NCBI RefSeq assembly: GCF_002443255.2
Contig: NW_019211454.1
Coordinates: 23,078,782-23,142,781, forward strand
DNA from: Varroa destructor
Lineage: Eukaryota; Arthropoda; Arachnida; Mesostigmata; Varroidae
DNA: 64,000 nucleotides
Direction of reading: 5' to 3'
The position numbers and the translations under genes were made by a program. The notes beneath the pieces were generated by a model. The model searched no databases, was not told the origin of the DNA, and saw nothing but the letters and a program-made list of their open reading frames with translations. Positions 23,801 to 38,295 of this stretch are shown piece after piece (the first letter of the stretch is position 1; each line of letters begins with the position of its first letter).

Positions 23801-26800
23801 GGCGATATAAGAGTCACTATTTCTCCAGTGCTTTAGTGACGTAATGACATAATGCGCTCTCAAATCAAAGTTTAATGGCTGCAAAGAGGGGCAAAAAAAT
23901 AATATCCTCTTCGAATTTTTCAGAATATGTATGGGGAATGGCAATATGCAGGCAGGCCGTAGAGTTCAGGTAAAAAAGAAATTGTTCGATCTTCAGTGTG
24001 GGATGCGTCTAGCATAAATAAATTGGGTAATAGGCCATCCTCACTAAATTGTAAAAACCATGCACCGACAAGGGTGTTGCTTTGTTCCAGAATGAATTGG
24101 CTTTAGAAGAAAGTCCGTTACGACGAACAGCTTAGATGCGGTACCCTACGGTATATATACAGATATATATATAAATGTTCACTGCAATAGTACACACCTA
24201 TCTACAGAAGTTTATCGTACTGTAATCGGGTAGTGACGGTGGTTGTAGTGATCTGATGCGATTCGGCACTTACAAATGTTTACGCTCATTTTCCTCCTTT
24301 TTATCAACATGCCCTTAAAGGGCTTTCAACTTCTTTTTACACTTTGATTGTCGTCTGCGCTACTCTCATTTTTCCACTGTATCGTTTCTGAGACCACGTC
24401 GTATTCCCTTGGCTGTTCCCAAGTTCCCGCTGTTGTCCCGTGTATCGAAGTCGAAAGATTTGGTACTCCCTGACCGCAATTCGAATAAAAAAAAAGAAAT
24501 GTATTCCTTGAATTCGAATGTGGTCTATAGTTGAAAGAACTGTTTATTTCTCAAAGAAATCTCTATAGCGGGATTCGTAACAAACGGGTCCTGTTTGATC
24601 AAGCCAAAGGGGTTGTTATGAAAAACTTTGCTCGTGTATTTACGTTCGTACCCTGGCCAACTTTGTATGCGGACCGCTGAATTAAACCGGTGGAATAGAA
24701 AGAGCCGACAGTTATAATAAAATTCTGAATAATCCGTTATGTAAGCAAGGCAAACTGCAAAAAAGAACCGACTGCTTACAGGCTGGGCTGTTACAGACGT
24801 GAACGTATTACAGAATCTGGTCTTCTGAAGCTAGCAGATGCTCCGCGTAAGATAAACTGGTAGAGATTTGATCAATCCACGCGTCCTATATAGTGGGTAT
24901 AGTTATCAAGTGGGGAAACATCTTCAAAGTACATTGTCCTCAAATGGCAAACAGGGGAAAGAACAAAAATCAGAGACATATTTTAAGCAGCAGAGCTTAT
25001 CCATCGGAATAGTTAGCAGATAGCGGAACCTGTCGACTTGCCTTGGATAAATAATCTATGGTTCCAAAGCGGATCTTTCTATTAAAATATTGTCGCTTAC
25101 CGTTCATTGGAAATCCTCGAGTACCCTTCCAGGCTGTGTAGAATGCCCTCTGTCTAGATATCCTATGCCAACTATCAATAAATGCTGGCGGCTCGGGGCG
25201 GGCTGGTGGTAATAAATCAAACCAGTCTTTTATATCCTATTCCACAAAATAATAAGTATATTATAGTGTATTGTTCGAAATGTGTCATGGCTGTTCATCG
25301 ACTACAAAAACAAATAATAAGCCGATCGATGGCTGCCATTCGTAGAGAGCTTACGCTCTAATGGAAACAATTATTGAAATGCAGATGTCTTCTCAACGCT
25401 TGCTCTAATTCCAGTTGTTGTAGTTACGTCGTGTACGGACCGCTATTAGGACTGCCGACGAATAATCTCATTAGATGGCCTTTTTGATTGCCTTCAAAGG
25501 AAACTTCCATTGCCGCCATTTACATAATCAAATACATGATAATGTATAACATTGCAGAATATAATGAAATAGTATTTGTAAGTAATGTTTATATACGATC
25601 CTTAGCTAACACCGACATGTGTGATGTATATACACAGATGATTGTAACTGGCCTGGGAATTATCGCCCTTCTCCGTATCGTTCCAGTATCCATATATTGT
25701 AGCCTATTGTGTTCAAGCAAATCTGAGTTATAACTAATTTCTCAAGGTATCACTTCCGATAAGTTGAAACGTATTCCATTTATGGAAAGTTAAGGTTAAT
25801 TAAATGATAGAGGTACAGCTCGCTATGTCCCATTTATGCCGTTACTATTGTTATCACTATTCAGCAACTCTTAGAAAGGGCATTTTGTAACAATCTGTGA
25901 GATGCCGGTCGCGGCGATAAAGATCATTATCATTTAGACTGACGGAAGTTACTTGAGCGCCCTCTCGAGCGGGACATTCGATGAACAGATAAAGTACTTT
26001 CTTATGCTTACTTGCCTTATACTTAACTTATACTAGAAACAATGGTGCTCGATTAAGTTTAAGGCCAAACGTAGATGCACTCCGTGTTGCGCCGGGGCTA
26101 GCTATTTGAGACAATGCTTCTCTGAGCCAATACTAGCTCCGGACGTGGAGTTTTAAAACATTCCTTTAGTGTGAGTACGACATAACAAAATTGGTACAAT
26201 CATAACAATCACTTCTACTTTTACCACCTATGTTTGCTTTTCTGCCCTCGTAATTTTAGCTGCTGAAACAACTGAATGACTCTACAAAAGCACCGATTTT
26301 TTATTTCCTAGCGTTGGGGAGGATACCGCAGAAACTTCGTATCCACGCAGTTCCCCTAGTGTCTCGTCTCCAAGTAACCCATCGACGACTTGACGTTCTC
26401 GTTTCCTTCCTAAGAGGTCGTACGGCTTGTTTCTTTGTAATCGCCATTGCAAGCTGGTTTTTCAAGTCGTTCGTCGTATTCTCTTCGTACAGCCAACGAC
26501 ATTAGTAGTAACAACAACAGTAGCAGAACGGAAGCGACATTTTTTTCAACGATTCCGTGTCGCTAGAGAAAAAATCGGCTGGCCTAGCCGTTATACAGCT
26601 GCAATGAGCGCGTCCGAGTGCGTCTAACTGCTTATGTTTTTTCGTCGCTTTTGTTAAGGTTGTCATCGGCGAGAAATTCGAAAGGAAAGATATCAGAACA
26701 ACACCAGCTCTTGTCGTATTCTGTTGAATCGGATAGAGAAAAGCAAAAGTAAAATCTGTAGGGGGCGGCAGCAGTGGCTCGGTCGGCAACATTACGTCTA

Positions 26801-29800
26801 GCAACTGGTTCTGCAACGGAAACCATTACCTTGCTAAGCAGCGATAACGGCTCCATGGGCACACGCAGTGCGTGAACAGCTAAGCGGAGGAACTGCTACT
26901 ACTTCTACGGGCAGTATTATAACTGTAGTGAAAGTGGCCAAGCGGGAGCAGACCCATTACGGATTGAATGACACGTATGGAGATTGACAAGGCTAAAACG
27001 ATCGCTCTTACCGGAAGTCGTCAGGAGTTCGACAGCTGCCGGCAGGATATCGAAATAGTTCCGTTAAATGCCATGGCCAAATACCGACAAACGTCGATGC
27101 GTTGCGGTAGAAACAGGCGGTGAACTAAGCTAGTGTAGAGCATACATGGAGGGCCTCCATAAGCGAAGCAGGCCAACCAGGGCGCTGCCTTACTGTCAGT
27201 GCAGCTATCATTACTGCTGGTATTACTATTACCATTCAGTTTAATCGGCCCGTGCATACTACTAGATTTGACTATAGATGATTTGTTAATGTATCGAAAA
27301 AATTTAACGCTACAGGTGTAGTAAAACGCAAGCTATATAGGCAGAAGCAAAAGGAATGTTGCTACATTTTATGTAAGGCCAAATAGTGTGAAAGAATTAG
27401 TGATACGCCTTTGTCCGCAAGATCAGCTAACGTCAGTAGTATGAAACGCACCCGCCAATATCGAATTTTATAAACTCTCCATCGTAAGGGAATTGAAAAG
27501 TTTACGTAGATTAAATATAGAAGGTCCATAATCACAACCATATAAAAGGACAGGTGCAAAGTGGGTTGTATGGATTTTCTGTTTATTTTTAAGGTTACAA
27601 GGTTGTGAGAGCCTACTTTCAAAATGTCCCCATTTGCTATTGGCCATTTTTGCTCCGACAATTGTCCAAATGGCGTACGCAGTGCACTTTGGCTTGCATC
27701 GCGTATCTTTAAAGGGTTAGCTTTTTTTTTTTGTAATAAATGTATGGAAGAAAGGGGTTACAATATCATGCTATTTATATAATCATGCCATGTTGTTCAG
27801 CGACTCAGTTAGACCTGTCTTTATCATTGACGTCTTTTATTAGCTCTTATTTACATTTCGTACCACTAACCTTACCGTACCGACATGTCTGTCTATTCAT
27901 ATCTGCAGACACAGGCGGGTGGTAGCGCCGCTTCTCTATTTCGTTCCTTGCTACGTATGCCTATACATTTATGTATGTAGCAATGCGTCATGAACAGTGA
28001 GTACGCAAAATCATAGAGCGTAAAGAAATCTAATAGTCCCTTTTAGTGAAATGTATAGATCTGGCTGCGTGCTCTACTGCTTAGACCCATCCAAATTTAA
28101 TCAGAAGGTCAGATCTTTCTACGTTCCATGCGAGTAAAAGAACCGTCGATCTGTCACAACTATAATGACTGCTGACATTGATGATGATGGGCAGGTGATC
28201 TTGATAGGGCCGACCAGGGAAACGGGAGGGTCTAACAAACTAGGCCCGGTATCCCCACCATGTTCGCCCTTCTGTCTATACCTCGCTACAAATGTGTGCA
28301 TGTGTGTTTGCGTGAATCTGAATGTGTGTGGGGCCTAAAAATAGGTGTTCTGCAGATAGGCTAAGTGAGGTATGGTGTTCGTATTATCAACAAAAGCAGA
28401 GAGTTCGCTGCACATGCCGTTCGAAGTCACTGCACACATCCGGTGCGGAGAGCCATACTGACTGGTAGCGAGCTTCATAGTGTATATGGCAATTTTTCTT
28501 AGGATAGCTGTTATTTGTATTGTTGTCCAGTTGAAGGGGTTCACCACACACGATAATAACTTGTTACAATGCCATACAACCTTCTTTCTACAAAGAGGTC
28601 TCACTGCGAACGAACGTTATAGTGAATTCGTACTGTTAACTTACGCTTTAATTCACCACGAAAAGGCCTAATAGGCTTCTTTTTCAACCCATATACCTTA
28701 TCCACATAGCATTATAGGTGCCATTATATAATCTAGTCGCTCATATCTATCTATTCGTCATCGATACGAAGCTTATAATCGGCTACGTGCATTGTATTTA
28801 GTTGTAAGATAGATATTGAACTCTGTCTGCTTGATAAATGAGGTCAGCTTGTAACGAACGGTAGAAAATGACGCAATCCGGCAACTGAGAAGAACTTTCG
28901 ACAAATCCTATCTGATGTCTTTTTTTTGATTTTCCTAATATGAATTAGGTATATTAGTTGCTAACGGCTCCAATAAGAGACTTGGGTTCAATATGATTTG
29001 TAATGGTTCGTACTAGATATATTTAAACAAATATCAATTTTTCCCCTATACATTCGTCGAGGGCGGCATGTGAACGTTGAAAGAGCTCAAGCGACACTGG
29101 AGTGCAGCTTCCTAGCAAATCATAGTTAGATTTGATCGATGTAAACGTCTCGTTTCGGAGAACTACATTCCAGTATCATAGAGTGGATCTTTGCGTTCGG
29201 CAATTAAAAACTAGTATGAAAAAAAATTCTACATTGTATAGTTTGATATCAGTATTTGAAAAACACAGTGATCTATTTGGAACAGCAAAAACACGGTTTC
29301 TGCTCGCCAATTCCAGAAAAAGACGTGTTTCTCTGCAGAGGAATACGTTTTCGTTAATAAATCAAATCCCAATGTAATATATGAGTTGGTAGCTACATTG
29401 GTAACTACTAAGCTATGATAAATTACCTCAAGTTTAGAAAACGTATTCAGAATGCACCTTATAATTCGTCAACTCATAAATACTCGCTGTTAATATGTAC
29501 ACCCTGATAAGTTGTTTGCACTAAATTAACTAGTAACTTCCCGTCTCTGTTTGCCCTACAGGTCATAGGTAACTTTCTAGTCTACCTAAATGCAAACACA
29601 GTAATTACTGACACTGGTGGGAAAGACTCTAGGCAATTGTCGCTGCTGTTTCAAAAGCAGGAGACCAGCATTATAGCTACTTTACTGAGCATAAAAATAC
29701 TAAAAATGCAATCAGTTCAGAGTTATCGGTTTGTGCATAGGCTTGCTTCTATCTAGCTGATATTGTCGCGCCGCGTCGTGTCGCTTCGGATTAAGAGAAG

Positions 29801-30548
29801 TTGCTCAGAGCAGTAGATGAGCCCAAACATCTGATAGTTCGCCGAGGATTAGCACAGCTGCTTCCTCGTAGATCTTTCTTCGGACGGTTTGACTGGGTTC
29901 GTTTTTCTCGTTAAAGCTTCGCCCCCGGCGGTCTCATCGCAACGAGGCAACGATCGGCTGGCTGCCTGTGACCGGCGACGGCATTGCCGCTTCCGTGGAC
30001 TGCCCGTTGCTGCTTCTTTTTATATATCTATCGCACTATCTATGTATCTATTTATCTTTTCCATTCGGGTCGAACCACTGGGCTTATCCTAGACCCCACC
30101 GCCTGCGACCCTCCGCTTCTACCTTTCTCTCTCCTTAACTCACATTTAGAGCAGACGGGGGGGGCTAAGCGGCAGTCCCTACGAGAAAACGCACGTTCTC
30201 TCCCTGATGAAGGAGATACGATTCCAAGTAATTTGTGCTTGTAGCGCTGACGACAACCTACTGACGATGATTTTAAAAAGATTCGAATTTTCGGCAGGAA
30301 CCTCACGATACGCGATACGTTCCTATTCACAACCACAGCAGCGTCCCGGAGGAAGTGGGCAATATATCTATTCTACTCGAATTGGGTGTTTATTGGCTGG
30401 GATGTTACGTAAGTGTTAAAAAATACTTCTTCTGTAAAATAACAAATTATTTTTAGATTCGGTGCCATCTCAAATGCCTTCCTGAACTAAATTTGAGTGT
30501 TGCTATTATTATGTTTCCCTTATTTAACAGCAAATATATATATATATA
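20805..30548. other. No gene seen; long AT-rich stretch
   Basis: From 22.1 to 25.4 kb hardly any frame reaches 60 codons, typical of AT-rich intron or intergenic DNA. Less AT-rich patches at 21840-22140, 26300-27260 and 29880-30400 carry overlapping frames of 60-105 codons that I do not recognise. A stem of 7 bp with a 4-base loop is at 22256-22273. A run of eleven T lies near 27722-27732. No RNA gene or transposase fragment was recognised. Confidence 0.45.
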
Positions 30549-30648
30549 NNNNNNNNNNNNNNNNNNNNNNNNNNNNNNNNNNNNNNNNNNNNNNNNNNNN
30601 NNNNNNNNNNNNNNNNNNNNNNNNNNNNNNNNNNNNNNNNNNNNNNNN
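30549..30648. other. Assembly gap, 100 N, at an (AT)n microsatellite
   Basis: Exactly 100 N. The left flank (30532-30548) is (AT)n and the right flank starts TATAATAC, so assembly probably stopped in an AT microsatellite. True length is unknown. Frames drawn across it are artefacts. Confidence 0.99.
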
Positions 30649-33600
30649 TATAATACAAAAAATTATAAGAAAAAAATAAGACCTGATAAAGGAGAGCTTA
30701 TACTTCTGTCTCAACTCCAGACCTCACATATCAGATAACTCAAAGAAGCTTGCAATGGCATACCATATTGCCTTAGAGCATTGAATTTGCATATAGAACT
30801 TCAGCTATGGCCAACGGTTGACAACAAGTCCGTTCGTTGTCTTTAGCTTAAAGCGTTAACAAAAGTTTCATTGCATTTGGTCGTTTAGGTTATACTTCGA
30901 AAAACCTATTCTTATGGATGAAGGCAACCGAAGTCATCTAAAGTACAAATACTATATCGTCATTGAAGTAAACATATGTTTACCATGAAAAATCGACTAT
31001 AATAAGTAGATAACCCTAGAGGACAACATAACTTCATCACGTCCAATTTAGTGTTTTTGACACTGTTAAATGATTTATTTTATACGAGCTTCTATTATTG
31101 AGTGCGTTTAGAAGCTACTAAATAGTATTGTATGATGCCTGGTAAATAGCCGTACTCTTTCTAGAACTTTTTGGACATCGTAGTGTTCTAAATGTTAGTT
31201 GGTTTTAATAGGATTCTATGCATTGAGCGAGTTCTAGTTCTTAGGGTGTACCTCTGCAAGGTCCTGAAAACTTGCTACACTTACGTGTCACGCCTGAATT
31301 ACTCATGACAGTCGCACTTACGTCAGTGTTCAATGGGCAATTGAATTGTTTCCATAGCCGGCTGTAGGTACAACACGAGTACAACTTACGAAAAGCTATC
31401 GTTAACAGCCATAATCCTAAATGAATCCCGTGCATCTGGACGAGACTTGTACACAGTAAAATACAATGAGAGTGGGGTACGCGGAAATTATGGGGTCTCC
31501 TAGTATTTACCTGCTTTGGCAGTTTCTTCCTCGGATCTCTTCTGACAGGATAATGCACGCTTACATACCTCTTTTTCAATGAATTGTTTTCTTTCTAAAA
31601 CTTGTAATAGGTCTCAGCGGCTAATGCCCCAAAAAGCAGATTCGAGCTGCTCTAGGCAATGCAACTCGAACCAGCTACAGTAGGATCTAGTTGTCATCGA
31701 CCCACGCTGCTTTGGCCACGTACCTCGTCCGGGTTTTCAGGTTACCTTTGATTATTCACTGTATATTTTCTAAATAGGGAAGAGAGCAGGAATTACTGTT
31801 GTAGTCAGACGGATCCTAAACTGTTTATTGCGCATCTACCATTAGATGCGGAAAAAAAGGATACTGATTGCCATTAGTGAAGTGAGGAAGCCATGGTTAA
31901 GGATTATGATTTATGTTATTATTTGACCATTTATCTATGTAACTATTCAATACAAAATAACATCTCTGTATGAAATGATTCAGCTCGCAGACACAAAAGA
32001 ATTACATTGAAATTGGCATCAACTTTAAGGTTTCAGCATAATATAGGTTACATTAGATATCGTGTAAAGCATAACAAGCAGCCGTATCAAACAAGTGCCG
32101 CTCTCTATTGTCTAAAAACGAAACAATTTCAAAAACAATTACTTCGTAAACAATTACTGTAAGAAAAGTATAATTATTCGTTTTATTAAACAAAAAGTTT
32201 TTCGTTACTGAATCCCTTTTCAATACTTTTATTAGACACTTCAGAATCTATATGATCTGCTTGCAGCCCCATCTACTGCCTCGATAGATTGTCATAACTG
32301 ATGAAGGTAATAACCATATCGATAAAAAGTATGGGCTTCCAACATATATATTCGGACAAACCCCCCTTTTGACAGCTGAGCAACGATCCGAACGTAGGAT
32401 ACCGAATTCGTTTGGTGGTAAGTGCTATTGTGTTGTTTTACTGCGCCTCTTTACCACCGTCTTTGGCTAGATATGGCAAGCTCATCGAATACGCAAATAT
32501 TGACTGTCGCGTCTTCGCTGTTAAGTAACGCTATGTAGTGAAAGAGACCTGATATTGCTACCGCTAGCAAATCCCGCTGTTGCAGCGTGGCAATGTGCGC
32601 AGGGTACATCTATGTAGCTTATATGCAAATACACGAACCTCTGGGGCGGTGAGGGGGTAGGTGGAAGCGCTGGTCCGAGATATCAAGGACAAGCTTGGGG
32701 TAGCCATAGAAACGCACTTGTGCTTGTGCACAACAATGTGCATTTCTGAGCGTGTCCTGCCGGGGACAACGAAGAGCTCCTGCTTGCCTTGGCGATTTCT
32801 CAACGCCTTGTTGCATTATAGTATTAACCATTAGTTCTGGTATCACACACGACCGACGAGGATGATGTGGGTTGAATAGAAGCAGCATCCTTGATGGATG
32901 TACGCATTTCAGGTAGTCCGGGAGGGTAATGCGTGGGTTTGTTCACGGGTGTTCGCGTCGTGCTCTGCGGCTGCCGCCCGCGTAAACAACAGACGCTGCA
33001 CCGGCATCGAGGGCTTCATCATGTTGATGCGTAAGGGAAACGACAACCAAAACTACAGCGCATCCCGCCTCAGCGCTACCGAGTGAATTGTAGTATCCGA
33101 GGGATCTGTGTTACAGGGAAATATGCAAAACAATATGCACATTTGGACACGGCTTTGCACTTTTCAGTACGGAATTTGAACAATTGACGCAAGAAACTAA
33201 TATTTCTTCGTGATCGGAAAAAAAAAACAACGAAAACAAGGGTTTCTCCTACAGAAAGCGTGAGCCAGAGGCAAATTTCTTTAAGTATATTTTTATAAAA
33301 GCTTTTATAGTTACTACTTGTATGGACTATGGACGTGGATATTCCATGCATGTAATCTTATTTCGCACCCGAAGGGGGCAATGGTTAAATTTTTCGATCT
33401 TTCCTACACTGTGATACACACTGAGAGACCTTCAACTAACCTTCTGTGTTTCAAATGTTCTTTGTTTAAAACAGCTAGACCACTTTAATAAACATACACA
33501 CAAATTGTAATGCCGTAAGATTGACAATGATTTAAGTTCCAATATGGGCATAGGCACACTCCGTTCCATGCTGGAGGCCGGTCATCTCTATGCGACGCCT

Positions 33601-36471
33601 AATGGCGATACCGGACGAAACACTCGAAACACAAACAAAATAGCCAGACAAACCTAAGAGTTTTTTCATATCTAGCTTTCTTCCATTGTAATACAATAAT
33701 TCTTGATTCGAACAATGGTCTTTCGGGTTAGTTATCAAAATATATTCAAATCTATACCAGTTCCACGATTAAATCACACTTACTAATGTGCCAAGGCCTT
33801 AAATTATGTATAAGGTAAATATTAACTAACTATTTTAATTAAATAGCTTGGCCTTACATTTCTATAAGACAATAGTGATAATAACCATAGCGCAAAAATT
33901 ATTTGACAAAAACCATAATGATTTTGGGAGATCAGACAGATTTTGGGAGAAATGCGCATACCCCTAATATAATATAATCGAAGTTGAATAAGATAAAGCA
34001 AGTTTTTTTCATTACAGACCTTTTGTAAACAACCTTCCGATAAAACTCGCAAATAACTTCTCTGTAAAAGTATCAACGTACGGAAACTTGAGTGATTGGA
34101 ATTATACACATTCTAAATGTAAGTTTGTTATACATTTTCTAGGTAAAAGTAATGCGTATTAATTTAGTAGCATTAATTAACATGCTACCGTTATTATATT
34201 AATATCAAAACGAGTGTAGTTGCTATACATTGACTAATTTGATTTTTTTTGTAAATATTTTATCAGTTTTGGGAAGTTTTTCTAGCTAAGTTACTTCTTG
34301 GATAACTTGAGGGGATATCATGCCATTGACAATATGTTCGAAGCGAAAAATGTTTGGGCGAGCCAGTTTATCCCAGTTATGCTTATTCCTTCCAGGTAAA
34401 TCTGCAAGCTCGATCGACTCATGATACTGGCTATGCATGACTTGTTGTAAAACATGATTGGAAGGGGGCCCGAGTTAGTGGCCATTACATTGTTGTAAGA
34501 GTATGTATATGCGTGTTTTTGTCTCTTGCTCAAGCCAATAAGGGCGGGCAGGCTTTTATATTCGCTATCTATATAATGGCTGCATTCATGTATGTAAGAC
34601 GATGCAGCAGCAGCAGCAGTAGTAGCAGCACCTGCGTTAACTTATTACAGCTGGAAGCAGGCATTCGTCGTAGGCACTACGCGGGGAAAACGGAACCGGA
34701 TAAGCTACGGCAGTCATGGCGGCCGATTGCATCAGAAGCATCCAACAATCAGGTTTCCTAATTCCCCTCGATTTCCCTGAGCCCGCGGAGAACATCGATT
34801 GGATCATGGGCAGAACAACGGCTGATATCAAGTAGATCTGGCATTAGTTAGCAACAGCGAGGAGCTTTGAGGCTTGGAACACGTAGAGTCGACTCTCTAT
34901 CCCCACTCATGACCCGATACCTCGATACTAAGCATTCTCGTTGCTCCCTCTTGGCGCATAGGTGCGGTTCATCTGTGTGCATAGAGTATACATTGTCACT
35001 TGTATGTCCAGTATATCTATGTACATGTATACGCATATACACACCTAGATATAATCGCTAGCTTACAGCATGCACGACGTATGTGCTATGCCCCCATAGG
35101 CCACCATAACCGGCATCTCATCCTAGAAGAAACGACCCTATGCATATTCTGACGACGATGATGATAAAAAAGTGTGTGTTGTAGTACAAATATAGGAAAA
35201 AAATGCCCCACCGTCTGGGTATATAAACGACGATAAGCTTAACTCATTTCTGGGCGGCAGAAGGAGTTCGAATAAACGTTCCAAAATCAGCTGTCCGCAC
35301 ATCGTTGAATTTGAATAGCTATTGTATGAGACTGATCAAATATTGTCGGCAGACTTCTCCGATTTTCTTTTGAAAATTTGACCGTAAATATTTTGAGTTT
35401 TACGGAGTTGTTCGGAGCAGTTTCTAGTGGCCAATTTCAGCGAGACACAAAATGGGTCTTCAGCCCAATCTAAACCACCTCACATGTTGTGCTTAGATGT
35501 AGTGAGAAAATATATTAGAACTGATTTTAAAAACATGAATTTCATTAACTTTAAGCCAGTTATTAACTTGGTATTGTTTATGGATTTGACCTGTGCTATG
35601 GCAAGGTGGCAATCTATCCAGATACGCTTCAGTTTTTTCTTATTTTAGTCGGGGTGGAACATCATGCCGTACGTAAAATACGTCACAGAGTTAAATTTAG
35701 TGAATCTTATAGTATAAGCGAATAATAATAATAATGGCCTGGCGCCATTTAAGATTTCAACTTAAGAAGTTGACACAGAGAACAACCAAGTGTTGCATGA
35801 AGTGCCGAAAGCAACCCATTGTTTATGGCGCATGAACGTGGAGCAGTGTCGCTTGACCACTCGGTTTGTGCACAGTCTACACTTAGCGACGGGTGCTCAT
35901 ACTCATATTATCGTTATTAACTCATCGTATACATATACAAGAAGTCCAAAGGCTTTTCTCTGTTAGGCTTTCTTTGTTCATGTAAAATGCAAAAAATTTT
36001 AAATTTGTTCACAAAACTGCCAAGGTGGGCCTAATGAGGCGTACATGTGCATATTGCTAAGACAAAAACATTTTAACTTAAAAGTTCAGCAGGCATGAAC
36101 AAGTGAAAGCTAGCAGTTACTTGAGTCAAAAGATAGCGAAACTCTAAGCGCAACAACGACATTTGGTTGATTGGATTCAAGTTCGTGCTTCATATTTAAA
36201 AATCAAGTTACCACTCTATTTCAGCCGTATGATTTCGTTTTAACGTTCCAATTTATCCGGCTATTTCGGCTTTATATAGCAGTTGTCATGCGCGAGAATC
36301 GGTAATTCTGCACGGTGATACATATTCGTCATGCTAAATATTGAATGCTTCAGTACTAGTTTTATACGTGCTGGTGAGCTACTGCGTTTCCCTATGAAAA
36401 ATCTAATAGTTGTGTAGTAGGGTTGTAGCATTAGGGTGCCCCTGACATACATATGGCTCTGCACTCTTCAG
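30649..36471. other. No gene seen; one CAG run
   Basis: Mostly AT-rich with scattered frames of 60-112 codons on both strands (longest 31241-31579 -, unrecognised). A less AT-rich patch lies at 32560-33090. A (CAG)n/(TAG)n run is at 34604-34629. Bases 33.8-34.3 kb are very AT-rich. No mobile-element domain or RNA gene was recognised. Confidence 0.45.
34604..34629 (+). repeat. (CAG)n/(TAG)n trinucleotide run
   Basis: CAG units pass into TAG units and back to CAG. The TAG units are stops in one frame, which argues against a coding poly-Gln tract. Confidence 0.9.
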
Positions 36472-36684
36472 TTTGACCAAATTCCCGGCAGCCACCCATG
36501 TTCTCGAAACCCACAAGTTGCCGGGCGAAATCAAGTTCATTCGCGTAATTTACGTTGCGACAAAAGCTAAATGCACGGTCTGTGACTCTTGGCAATTTTT
36601 AGTTGACGAAGCCAGTCGTTGTCTGCTGTGTAACTATAACCATTTAGGGTTTTATGCTGCAATTCGTTCAGTGGCCTTAAATAG
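36472..36684 (+). other. Weak exon-like open segment with a CxxC pair
   Basis: The frame is open from a possible acceptor (CTGCACTCTTCAG, ending at 36471) to a possible donor (AATAG then GTAACC at 36685). That gives 213 bases, or 71 whole codons, so the segment could be skipped without a frame change. The predicted peptide carries CTVC and, 14 residues later, CLLC. This spacing could hold a zinc ion, and basic and aromatic residues lie around it. I recognise no family, and the polypyrimidine tract is short. Splice-like words are common by chance in 64 kb. It is listed because it is the most exon-like short frame I found, not because it is shown to be coding. Confidence 0.12.
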
Positions 36685-38209
36685 GTAACCTGATTTTCTT
36701 ACGAGAAACCTGAAAGCTGAATTCTGTTTATAAGCACCGACATCCGTCACTGTAGTGAGTAATAAGCTTATTCTTTTTTTTTTTTCTGGTTAACTCGACT
36801 TTCTTTTGACGAACTATTAAAACTTGAACCGAAATGTAAAATGTTTATGGCTGTCAATAATTATGGTGTTCGTGTATTTATTATGGGGTTCGATTTTATT
36901 GTTTACAAGAGTCGTGTCATGCAATACGATTTCGCAATATTGCTTCATTCTTGCAGGAAGTCTGATAAATGGCAGCAGGATAAAGAGATGTGAAAAAAAG
37001 CTGGACTGCTCCGGGCACTACAGAACGTTGTCCACCGAAATTGTCAGGCCAAAGAAACAATAAGCGATACGAAAGCTATAACGTTAACAGATTTACGAGA
37101 GTCATTACGAGCATTTTGTTTGTTTGTTTGTTTGTTTGCTCAAGCTTACGCAGGTTATTAGTTTCGTCTACAACAGCCTAGGTCTGCAGTAGAATAGATT
37201 ACAGGGTATAAGGCTCAATTTCGTGCTCGCCACGGCATAATGATGTTGAATTGAATGCATATGAAGTTGGGTGGGCCGTTCGTGGTTTTCCCGTACAATG
37301 AGCCCCTACAGTCCTCGTAGAAACCTTTCCCAACAGGGTTATTAGTGATGCAAATAGCCAGACTACAAGTAGTATAAAGCTCATTTTAAATGGTCGCTTA
37401 TCAATCCAATCGAAATTTCTCGCTTCTTACAAGTCTAGATCAGTGTAATAGGGATTATGTATATTAATAGTATTTCTGATAATTATGTATATACACGCGC
37501 AAAACTGGTATGTGAGGAGAAAGTGGTGCTCGGATGGTGCAATCGCGCACGCTTTATTATCGCGATCTTCGTCTCGATATATACTTAAATAAGTATTTGC
37601 GAATTAAATAAATGTCTCGAACATCTACGTTTGGCATGGCGGTCAAGCGTCGCTTCGGATGGCTGGTACTCACTATAAAACGCACTGCGTATGGCCATCC
37701 AGAAGTCAAAGAAGGAATTAGAGGGTGTGCGGAAAGCGTTTTCAGCGTTTACGGCAGACCTACGAAATCCAGAGTGGTCGACATAATGACAGCGGCACAC
37801 AGGCTACTATCGATTGTATTGCCTCAGGAGTATATATGCAGCCGTATACACACATACATAGAAAAATGTTTAGGACCTGACAAAATAAGTAAGGCTATGT
37901 TAATTATTTAGCGACAGAAGGTCAGAAAAAAGCAGGACGAAGCACAACAATGACTACGATCGTTCAAGCGAGGTTTGTCCAGCAGATCGACAGCATATAT
38001 TCGACATTTATTAGAGATAAAAAGACAAGCTATTTGTTTAAATTAAAAAGCTAAAATAACCTAGCATATGACGTAGATGTCCATTGGCAAAGCTTTATTT
38101 ACAAACCAACAGCAGCTTACTATGTAATTACTATGTACGATAACGCAGCATTTCTATATTCATAAATGCATGCGCTCATTGCACTTAGTTTCGACGCATC
38201 TATTTCAGA
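36685..38209. other. No gene seen; small unrecognised frame at 37612-37911
   Basis: 37612-37911 (+) is a 99-codon frame that does begin with ATG and lacks simple repeats, but it resembles nothing I know and is overlapped by a 71-codon minus frame. A (GTTT)n run lies at 37116-37138. Confidence 0.4.
37116..37138 (+). repeat. (GTTT)n microsatellite
   Basis: About five and a half GTTT/TTTG units. Confidence 0.9.
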
Positions 38210-38295
38210 TGATCAAATTGAGGCTAGTTAGATTAACGTTAGCTATAAAGTTACAATTTTCCACGAGGCCATCACCATTCAGGACGTCATCATTG
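38210..38295 (+). repeat. Inverted repeat copy 1 (about 72 bp core)
   Basis: This segment is the reverse complement of 38714-38786 with about eight substitutions over roughly 72 aligned bases. It also carries a 14-base insertion after TGATCAAATT. The shared core includes AACGTTAGCTATAAAGT and CATCACCATTCAGGA. The two copies are about 420 bases apart. They may be two inserted copies of a short element in opposite orientation, or the ends of one foldback element. Both strands yield small open frames that are mirror products of the repeat, not genes. Confidence 0.85.

Noticed and set aside
37612..37911. 99-codon ATG-initiated frame
   Set aside because: No recognisable domain, overlapped by an equally plausible minus frame, and of a size expected by chance in 64 kb.
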